From: SXRF01 sp039808985
GTDB taxonomy: Bacteria > Pseudomonadota > Alphaproteobacteria > Rickettsiales > SXRF01
Length of the DNA: 21,243 nucleotides
Direction: 5' to 3'
NCBI GenBank assembly: GCA_039808985.1
Contig: JBDHUC010000035.1
Coordinates: 1-21,243, forward strand
The position numbers and the translations under genes were made by a program. The notes below the pieces were generated by a model that had not been told where the DNA came from, did not search any database, and saw only the letters and a list, made by a program, of their open reading frames with translations. Shown here piece by piece: positions 14,199 through 19,663 of this stretch. Within the stretch, counting starts at the first letter, position 1, and each line of letters opens with the position of its first letter.

Positions 14199-14612
14199 AT
14201 GCGCCACGGTATGAAGGGTCGCAAGTTAGGTCGTAAATCAGCTCATCGTAAGTCGATGTTTGCAAATCTTGCTGCCGCGCTTATAAAACATGAGCAGATT
14301 TCTACAACTTTGCCAAAAGCAAAAGATCTGCGCCCGGTTGTTGAAAAGCTGGTAACTCTTGCTAAGCGCGGTGATCTGCATGCCCGCCGCCAGGTTCTTT
14401 CCATGCTTAACGATAATGACCTGACCAACAAATTATTTTCCGCTATAGCTGAGCGCTACAAGACCCGTCAGGGTGGTTATCTGCGCGTTCTTAAGGCTGG
14501 GTTCCGTTATGGTGATAACGCGCCTATGGCGATTATTGAATTTGTTGACCGCGATGTTAGCGCAAAAGGCAAAGATTCTGGCCTTGTTGTTGAAGAAGCA
14601 GCAGCCGCGTAG
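14199..14612 (+). CDS. rplQ: 50S ribosomal protein L17
   Basis: L17 lies near the tunnel exit on the 50S subunit. The 137-residue protein begins MRHGMKGRKLGRKSAHRKSM and continues FANLAAALIKHEQISTTLPK, then AKDLRPVVEKLVTLAKRGD, GYLRVLKAGFRYGDNAPMAI and IEFVDRD. All are standard for the family. A short Ala/Glu tail follows. AGGAG at 14186-14190 is its ribosome binding site. It is the last gene of the superoperon and is followed after about 20 nt by an intrinsic terminator. Confidence 0.97.
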   Translation: MRHGMKGRKLGRKSAHRKSMFANLAAALIKHEQISTTLPKAKDLRPVVEKLVTLAKRGDLHARRQVLSMLNDNDLTNKLFSAIAERYKTRQGGYLRVLKAGFRYGDNAPMAIIEFVDRDVSAKGKDSGLVVEEAAAA

Positions 14613-14631
14613 TCACGAATCATGATATTAT

Positions 14632-14668
14632 AAAAGCAGCCTCAGGTTTTTATCTCAGGCTGCTTTTT
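14632..14668 (+). terminator. Rho-independent terminator of the ribosomal superoperon
   Basis: The stem AAAAGCAGCCT (14632-14642) pairs with AGGCTGCTTTT (14657-14667), and the stem can be extended inward by CAG/CTC-type pairs around a T-rich loop. A run of five T follows, then AATTTT. The run of A on the other side means it could also end transcription from the minus strand, although no converging gene is visible here. It closes the S10-spc-alpha unit. Confidence 0.9.
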
Positions 14669-14685
14669 AATTTTGGAGGCTTAGG

Positions 14686-15075
14686 ATGCAGGCAATGGCA
14701 TTAGTTTATGTAATGGTAGGCGGAGCAATCGGCTCTATGTTGCGCTATATCATAATGAACTTTATTGGCCGTTCCGGCGATATAACATTTCCTTACAGTA
14801 CGCTTTGCATAAATATATTAGGTTCATTTCTTATGGGGGCATGGATAGCAACAATGGCCCACTGGCTTCCGGAACGCTCGCGCGACATGAATTTGCTATT
14901 TGCAGTTGGCGTTCTTGGTGGTTTTACTACTTTTTCAACTTTCAGTCTTGATGTGTTTTACCTGTTTGAGCGCGGCGTCATTATGCAGGCTGCTGTTTAT
15001 ATCTTAAGCTCCGTCATTTGCTCAGTGCTTGCCCTTATGGCCGGTATGTATATATTTAGCAAAATAATTAACTAA
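14686..15075 (+). CDS. crcB: Fluoride efflux channel CrcB/Fluc
   Basis: This is a small inner-membrane protein that forms dual-topology dimers and lets fluoride leave the cell. The 129 residues have four hydrophobic segments. They carry the family motifs GGAIGSMLRYIIMNF (residues about 12-26), INILGSFLMGAW, and GGFTTFSTFSLDVF, with the Phe-box and sodium-site region. GGAGG at 14675-14679 places the start at 14686. A second ATG three codons later (14695) is possible. The ribosome binding site lies only a few bases past the rplQ terminator, so no promoter fits between. I see no fluoride riboswitch. crcB next to an RluC-type gene is common in alphaproteobacteria. Confidence 0.93.
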   Translation: MQAMALVYVMVGGAIGSMLRYIIMNFIGRSGDITFPYSTLCINILGSFLMGAWIATMAHWLPERSRDMNLLFAVGVLGGFTTFSTFSLDVFYLFERGVIMQAAVYILSSVICSVLALMAGMYIFSKIIN

Positions 15076-15091
15076 CGAATATTTACATAGT

Positions 15092-16045
15092 ATGAGTATT
15101 ACTAAAACTATCGGCGATGACGATAATGACATCAGGCTTGACCGTTGGTTCAAACGCCATTACCCGGCCCTGCAGCATTCTATGCTTGAGAAATACCTGC
15201 GTAAGGGCGCGGTAAGGCTTGATGGGAAAAAGGCTAAATCATCAGACAGAATATTTACCGGACAGAAACTGGATTATCCTGATTTGGGCGCAGATCTTGA
15301 GTTTGTAAAAGAAAAGCCGCAGGCAAGCGAGCATGACGCTAAATTCGTACAGAGCCTGGTTATATATAAGGATTCTAATATAATAATCCTCAACAAGCCT
15401 TTCGGGCTTCCGGTTCAAGGTGGAACAAAAATAAAAAAAAGCCTTGATGATATGCTGGGTGGCCTTGTGTTTGACGCTAAAGACAGGCCCAGGCTTGTGC
15501 ACAGGCTGGATCGCGACACCAGCGGGGTTTTGGTGCTGGCAAGAAACTCCAAAGCTGCAACACAGCTTTCCAAAATGTTTGCGGGTAAGGATATAGAAAA
15601 AACCTATCTTGCGTTAGTTCATGGTTGCCCCCAGCAAGCTATGGGGACAATAGATTACCGGCTCATTAAGTCAGTGCATGGTGAAAGCTCATATGAACGC
15701 GTGGCAGTGAATGACGAGGATGGAAAATACGCAAAAACCGAATATATGGTTTTAGACCATCTGGGAAAGAAGTATGCGCTTATGCAACTTAATCCCCTTA
15801 CTGGCCGTACTCACCAGTTGCGGGTTCATATGCAATCTATTTATTGCCCCATAGTAGGTGATGAAAAATACGGCGCTGATGATGGGCGTGAGCAGAATAT
15901 AGGCATCGCGCCGGGGCTGCATCTTCATGCGCGCCGTATAGTAATACCGGCCTTTGGCAGCAGTAAAAAAATAGATGTGATTGCGCCGCTTCCACCGCAT
16001 ATGAAAGAAAGTTTTAAAGCTCTTGGCATTGAGATTGGGGCATAA
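15092..16045 (+). CDS. RluC/RluD-type 23S rRNA pseudouridine synthase
   Basis: This is a cytosolic enzyme of the RluA family that converts uridines of 23S rRNA (RluC or RluD sites) to pseudouridine. An S4-like RNA-binding domain lies at residues about 13-60 (RLDRWFKRHYPALQHSMLEK). The catalytic domain starts near 90 with ILNKPFGLPVQGG. The catalytic motif HRLDRDTSGVLVLARN contains the aspartate nucleophile. KTYLALVHG and NPLTGRTHQLRVHM are further family motifs. 317 residues is the normal length. RluC is more likely than RluD from its neighbours (crcB upstream, ATP12 downstream), but the target uridines cannot be read from sequence. No Shine-Dalgarno is evident before the ATG. Confidence 0.9.
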   Translation: MSITKTIGDDDNDIRLDRWFKRHYPALQHSMLEKYLRKGAVRLDGKKAKSSDRIFTGQKLDYPDLGADLEFVKEKPQASEHDAKFVQSLVIYKDSNIIILNKPFGLPVQGGTKIKKSLDDMLGGLVFDAKDRPRLVHRLDRDTSGVLVLARNSKAATQLSKMFAGKDIEKTYLALVHGCPQQAMGTIDYRLIKSVHGESSYERVAVNDEDGKYAKTEYMVLDHLGKKYALMQLNPLTGRTHQLRVHMQSIYCPIVGDEKYGADDGREQNIGIAPGLHLHARRIVIPAFGSSKKIDVIAPLPPHMKESFKALGIEIGA

Positions 16046-16063
16046 GTAATAATGGCTATGACC

Positions 16064-16216
16064 CTATCTTAGTCCAATAGCGGCTCTCAGTAATTCATTA
16101 ATACGGGATTGCCAGCCATTGCCGCTTTCTAGCAATATATTCAGCAAATCACGATCTATGCTTATGCTTACCACAGCTTTACTCCGTCCTGCTGGCCTGC
16201 CGCGTTTTGACTTGCC
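16064..16216 (-). pseudogene. BrnA-like antitoxin remnant (broken 5' end)
   Basis: On the minus strand an open stretch of 50 codons ends in TAG at 16066-16064. It encodes KSKRGRPAGRSKAVVSISI, then DRDLLNILLESGNGWQSRIN and ELLRAAIGLR. This matches the ribbon-helix-helix C-terminal part of BrnA/DUF4415 antitoxins (KRGRP, VSIxIDxDLL, GxGWQSRINxLLR). The frame is closed by TAA at 16219-16217. A one-base shift there would join it to MSIFTRQNRI, starting at the minus-strand ATG near 16238, so a frameshift is likely. A GTG at 16174 could still start a 36-residue peptide. No BrnT toxin gene is visible on either side. It is an orphan or decayed antitoxin in the rluC/ATP12 gap. Confidence 0.6.
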
Positions 16217-16274
16217 TTATACGGTTTTGCCTAGTAAAAATGCTCATAAGTTGTAAATATTTTAGTATAGTTAG

Positions 16275-16955
16275 ATGCGACCGGAATACACACCTGCAAA
16301 AAAATCATTTTCCTTGCCAACTGCGGCGCTTACGGAAGCTGTGGAAAAAGAGTGGAATTTTCACCCCGCATTTATTGCGGGGTCTGGTAAAGATAAAAAC
16401 CGGATACCGCAGCAAGTGCGGTATGACAAAAATAAAATGCCGCTAACCGCGCTTGCATATACTGCGATTGATAAAATTGCAGGCAATAAGGATGATATAG
16501 TAGAAGTGCTTATGGTTTATGTCGATAGTGACACTCTGACCTACCGGGCAACTGGCTCCGACAAACTTGCAAAAAAGCAGGATGAATTATGGGGTGCTAT
16601 TCTCAAATGGATGGATAAGCGTTTTGATGTTGCGTGGCAGATAACCAGTGGCGTTATGCCTATTGACCAGTCACCTGCTTTGCATCTGGCAGTAAAGCGT
16701 TATTTGAATTCTTTGGATGAGTGGCAGCTTGCAGCATTTTGTGTTTTGTCATCCGGATATTCATCACTTGTCCTGGCTGTCGCTGTGTGCGAACAGCATT
16801 TATCGGCTGAGGAGGCATTTTCTCTTTCGCGCCTTGAAGAAGACTATCAGGCCCAGGAGTGGGGCAGGGATAGCGAAGCTGAGAGCCGTGCCCTTAAAAT
16901 GAAAGCAGAAATAGTTGCTGCAGGTCAGTTTTTACACTTGCTCAAAGCTACGTAA
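16275..16955 (+). CDS. ATP12-family F1-ATPase assembly chaperone, N-truncated and with insertion
   Basis: ATP12 proteins bind free alpha subunits of F1-ATPase and assist their assembly. Family features are TPAKKSFSLPTAALTEAVEK (residues 6-25), MPLTALAYTAIDKIAG (55-70), then TYRATGSDKLAKKQDELW, ITSGVMPIDQ, SSGYSSLVLAVAV and LSRLEEDYQAQEWG. Two oddities stand out. First, the protein starts where most relatives are already at the GRPxKTP motif, so about 20-25 N-terminal residues are missing, and an in-frame TAG directly precedes the ATG. Second, residues 29-53, between the EW and MPLT motifs, are encoded by a double-hairpin palindromic element. The linker is about 15 residues longer than usual. 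It could be functional or an early pseudogene. Confidence 0.82.
   Translation: MRPEYTPAKKSFSLPTAALTEAVEKEWNFHPAFIAGSGKDKNRIPQQVRYDKNKMPLTALAYTAIDKIAGNKDDIVEVLMVYVDSDTLTYRATGSDKLAKKQDELWGAILKWMDKRFDVAWQITSGVMPIDQSPALHLAVKRYLNSLDEWQLAAFCVLSSGYSSLVLAVAVCEQHLSAEEAFSLSRLEEDYQAQEWGRDSEAESRALKMKAEIVAAGQFLHLLKAT
16358..16432 (+). repeat. RPE-like double-hairpin palindromic element inside the ATP12 gene
   Basis: Two perfect hairpins lie 20 nt apart. The first is ACCCCGCA (16363-16370) with TGCGGGGT (16376-16383), loop TTTAT. The second is ATACCGCA (16404-16411) with TGCGGTAT (16417-16424), loop GCAAG. TCTGG (16383-16387) can pair with CCGGA (16400-16404), and TTTTCA at the left end mirrors TGACAAAA at the right end, so the whole 75-nt block is roughly palindromic. 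The layout recalls Rickettsia palindromic elements, which sit in frame inside genes. Here it reads through as HPAFIAGSGKDKNRIPQQVR followed by YDKN, without a stop. Confidence 0.72.
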
Positions 16956-17001
16956 AAGGTTTATCTAAATAATATTTTATATAATAACCATATGGAATTT
17001 T

Positions 17002-18609
17002 ATGATGACTCTTGCCAGAAAAAAACGCTCCAACCCTCAAGACAACAGCACAGCTACAGGTAAGGCGACTTTGCAGCCGAACTCGATAATATCAGAGCTG
17101 GAGCAGAAGCGGGAGAGGGCGAGGCAGGGGGGTGGACAGGCACGCATTGATGCCCAGCATTCCAAGGGCAAGCTTTCAGCGCGTGAACGTATAGAAGTAT
17201 TGCTGGACCCGGATTCTTTTGAAGAATTTGATATGTTTGTTGAGCATCGTTGTACCAATTTCAACATGCAGGAAAATAAAGTTCCCGGTGATGGGTGTGT
17301 TACCGGCCATGGAACAATCAACGGGCGCATAGTATTTATTTACAGTCAGGATTTTACGGTTCTTGGCGGCTCGCTTTCAGAAACTAATGCCCAGAAGATT
17401 TGTAAAATCCTTGATATGGCCATGAAGGTAGGCGCTCCGGTTATCGGGCTCCTTGATTCTGGCGGTGCGCGTATCCAGGAAGGGGTGGATTCACTGGGTG
17501 GATTCGCTGAAATCTTCCAGCGTAACGTGCTGGCTTCGGGCGTTATACCGCAAATATCGGTTATTATGGGGCCGTGCGCTGGCGGTGCTGTTTATTCACC
17601 GGCTCTTACCGATTTTATTATAATGGTGCGCGGATCGTCTTATATGTTTGTGACTGGGCCGGATGTTGTGAAAACAGTTACCCATGAAGTTGTGACTCAG
17701 GAAGAACTGGGTGGCGCTGATACCCATACCCATAAAACCGGCGTGGCTGACCTTGCCTATGATAATGATATAGAGGCGCTTCTTCAGGTGCGTCGCATGT
17801 TCAACTTCCTTCCGCTTTCAAATAAGTCGGGTGTTCCGGTACGCCCTACTTCTGACCCTGCGGACCGTGTGGAAATGTCACTGAATACCCTTGTGCCTGA
17901 AAATCCCAACAAAGCTTATAATATGAAGGAGCTTCTGGAGCGAGTGGTGGATGAAGGAGATTTTTTCGAGCTGCAGCCCGATTATGCAAAAAATATCATT
18001 ATCGGTTTTGGGCGTATGGAAGGCCATAGTGTTGGATTCGTTGCCAACCAGCCTACCCAGCTTGCTGGCTGTCTTGATATTGATGCTTCACGCAAGGCAG
18101 CGCGCTTTATCCGTTTCTGCGATGCTTTTTCTATACCTATCGTTACTTTCGTCGATGTTCCTGGTTTCATGCCGGGCACGCACCAGGAGCATAACGGCGT
18201 TATCAAGCATGGGGCAAAATTGTTATTCGCCTATGCCGAAGCTACTGTTCCTAAGATAACTGTTATTACCCGCAAGGCTTATGGCGGGGCATATGACGTT
18301 ATGAGCAGCAAGCATTTGCGCGGCGATATGAATTATGCCTGGCCATCAGCGGAAATTGCTGTTATGGGGCCGCGTGGCGCAGTGGAAATTATCTTCCGCG
18401 GCAAATTCTCCAATGAGGAAGAGGAGCAGAAACTGATTGATGACTACCGCGCTAAATTCGCTTCGCCTTTCGTTGCGGCTTCACGCGGGTTCATTGATGA
18501 TGTTATCCGCCCTCAGAATACGCGTTGGCGCATTTGCCGTTCGCTTTCGATATTGAGCAGCAAGGATATCAAAAATCCATGGAAGAAACACGATAACCTG
18601 CCATTGTAA
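17002..18609 (+). CDS. pccB: Propionyl-CoA carboxylase beta subunit (carboxyltransferase)
   Basis: This subunit transfers carboxyl from biotin on PccA to propionyl-CoA, giving methylmalonyl-CoA. The crotonase-like N-half has KGKLSARERIEVLLD, the oxyanion-hole segment GGSLSETNAQK, LLDSGGARIQEG and GPCAGGAVYSPALTDF. The C-half has VDVPGFMPGTHQEHNGVIKH and RKAYGGAYDVMSSKHLRG. The Asp of GGAYDVM is at the position that in actinobacterial PccB favours propionyl-CoA. At 535 residues it is about 25 longer than usual. The first 27 residues (MMTLARKKRSNPQDNSTATG and on) precede the typical start IISELEQKRERARQGG. A TTG at codon 24 is an alternative start. The ribosome binding site for the ATG is only ATGGAATTTT. 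Confidence 0.95.
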   Translation: MMTLARKKRSNPQDNSTATGKATLQPNSIISELEQKRERARQGGGQARIDAQHSKGKLSARERIEVLLDPDSFEEFDMFVEHRCTNFNMQENKVPGDGCVTGHGTINGRIVFIYSQDFTVLGGSLSETNAQKICKILDMAMKVGAPVIGLLDSGGARIQEGVDSLGGFAEIFQRNVLASGVIPQISVIMGPCAGGAVYSPALTDFIIMVRGSSYMFVTGPDVVKTVTHEVVTQEELGGADTHTHKTGVADLAYDNDIEALLQVRRMFNFLPLSNKSGVPVRPTSDPADRVEMSLNTLVPENPNKAYNMKELLERVVDEGDFFELQPDYAKNIIIGFGRMEGHSVGFVANQPTQLAGCLDIDASRKAARFIRFCDAFSIPIVTFVDVPGFMPGTHQEHNGVIKHGAKLLFAYAEATVPKITVITRKAYGGAYDVMSSKHLRGDMNYAWPSAEIAVMGPRGAVEIIFRGKFSNEEEEQKLIDDYRAKFASPFVAASRGFIDDVIRPQNTRWRICRSLSILSSKDIKNPWKKHDNLPL

Positions 18610-18622
18610 AAATTAGCGTGAT

Positions 18623-18976
18623 ATGAGCAAGCTGGTTCTTATTTTACTGTTTGTGCTGCTGGTTATAGTGGTGGTGCGCATGCAGGGCAGGCAGTTTAGC
18701 GAATTCCTGGCCAACTCCGAAAAAATATCGGGGATGATTATAAAAAAAGAAGAACAGGTGCGCCGTAACGATCAGCCAAACCGTAAGGAATATCTTGTTT
18801 CATATAGTTACCGCGTTGGTGGTGCTGAATATATTGGCCGCGAAAATGTGGAATATAGCGATATATGGCAGGATATTAAAGAAGGCCAGGCCATGGATGT
18901 GTATTATTTAAAATCTGACCCGGCTAATAGCCATCTTGCTATCTTATTGGACAGACGTAATAAAGTGTCTAATTGA
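18623..18976 (+). CDS. DUF3592-like small membrane protein
   Basis: A 117-residue protein of unknown function. Residues 1-19 (SKLVLILLFVLLVIVVVRM) form one membrane helix or signal anchor. The rest is a small beta-rich domain with NSEKISGMIIKKEEQVRR, then YLVSYSYRVGGAEYIGRENV and EGQAMDVYYLKSDPANSHLA. The closing YYxxSDPxNSxL pattern is the hallmark I associate with DUF3592. It lies 13 nt after pccB and is probably on the same transcript, although the ribosome binding site is poor. Nothing in it suggests a part in carboxylase chemistry. The DUF assignment rests on motif memory. Confidence 0.72.
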   Translation: MSKLVLILLFVLLVIVVVRMQGRQFSEFLANSEKISGMIIKKEEQVRRNDQPNRKEYLVSYSYRVGGAEYIGRENVEYSDIWQDIKEGQAMDVYYLKSDPANSHLAILLDRRNKVSN

Positions 18977-19090
18977 CCAACGGTTATTTGCCTCAAAATC
19001 AAGATTAAATTATCAATTGGTTAACTATTTGGGGCTTATAATGAATGCTATTCCCATTTGTATATTGGGGAACTTAATCGGGAGTAACCC

Positions 19091-19486
19091 ATGACAACTG
19101 CAATTGATTCTGCCCTTTCCGGTTTAGCTGGAGCCAGCAGGCGCATCGAGGCCAGCGCGTCCAATATTGCTAACCAGTCCAGCACTTCAACGCAGGTGAA
19201 CGGGGTAACTACCAATAAACCATATATACCGCAGGATATTGTACAGATTTCACTTGGCGCAGGCGGTGTTCGCACAGAAGCTCGCGATGTTGCCAATCCT
19301 GTTGTGCAATATCATGACCCTGAAAATCCGCAGGCCGATGAAAATGGCTTTGTAGCAAGTCCTAACGTAGATACTGCCGATGAGATTGTAAAAATGCAGA
19401 TAGCATCTTATGATTTTAAGGCAAACCTTAAAACCATACAGGTTTATAACCGTATGCAGCAGAACCTGCTTGATATGCTGAGTTAG
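19091..19486 (+). CDS. Lone FlgC-like flagellar basal-body rod protein
   Basis: The product is 131 residues and is similar to proximal rod proteins of the FlgB/C/F/G family, closest to FlgC by length and C-terminus. The N-terminal rod motif ALSGLAGASRRIEASASNIA with NQSS is at residues 8-31. The C-terminal part has PQADENGFVASPNVDTADEI followed by VKMQIASYDFKANLKTIQVY and NRMQQNLLDML, a coiled C-terminal helix. GGGAG at 19080-19084 is a good ribosome binding site. It stands alone, with no other flagellar gene in the window, between pccB-DUF3592 and pccA. FlgC-like paralogues occur outside flagellar clusters in some alphaproteobacteria. Whether this one builds a rod is not shown. Confidence 0.85.
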   Translation: MTTAIDSALSGLAGASRRIEASASNIANQSSTSTQVNGVTTNKPYIPQDIVQISLGAGGVRTEARDVANPVVQYHDPENPQADENGFVASPNVDTADEIVKMQIASYDFKANLKTIQVYNRMQQNLLDMLS

Positions 19487-19490
19487 TTGT

Positions 19491-19655
19491 TAGAGGCCAG
19501 GCGCTTGGGACTAAGCTCTGGTATGAATTTTCGTTTCGAAAATCTCTCAATTTTATCTTGAATTGTTGCGCTTTTTATATAAAGTGCAGAGCATATTGCT
19601 ATAGGTTAGAAGCCCTTATAGTTCCTATCACCTAGTCCCTAATCCCTAGCCCCGA
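19491..19655 (+). repeat. Heptad-unit inverted repeat F (flgC-like/pccA gap)
   Basis: This is the outlying, more diverged copy. The left arm (about 19493-19515) parses as AGAGGCC, AGGCGCT, TGGGACT. The right arm (about 19621-19655), read on the minus strand, parses as AGGGATT, AGGGACT, AGGTGAT, AGGAACT. The core GGGACTA (19507-19513) pairs with TAGTCCC (19633-19639). The centre of about 110 nt is AT-rich and holds a separate small perfect hairpin, ATTTTCG/CGAAAAT at 19527-19543 with a TTT loop. The unit variant matches repeat C. The right arm ends 8 nt before the pccA ATG and no Shine-Dalgarno follows it. Confidence 0.55.
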
Positions 19656-19663
19656 GTCTTAAC

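Noticed and set aside
14613..14685. Fluoride riboswitch upstream of crcB
   Set aside because: The gap is almost entirely the rplQ terminator plus a ribosome binding site. I do not see the conserved crcB-motif core or room for its pseudoknot.
16207..16446. 79-codon forward frame overlapping the ATP12 start
   Set aside because: It runs out of phase through ATP12 coding sequence, has no recognisable motif, and is best explained as a shadow frame.
16980..16985. TATAAT upstream of pccB as a promoter
   Set aside because: No reasonable -35 sequence lies 16-18 bp upstream, and the gap is only 46 nt of AT-rich sequence.
19017..19042. Promoter for the FlgC-like gene (TTGGTT and TATAAT)
   Set aside because: TATAAT at 19037-19042 is perfect, but the only -35-like hexamer is 14 bp away and poor. 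AT-rich gaps give such matches by chance.
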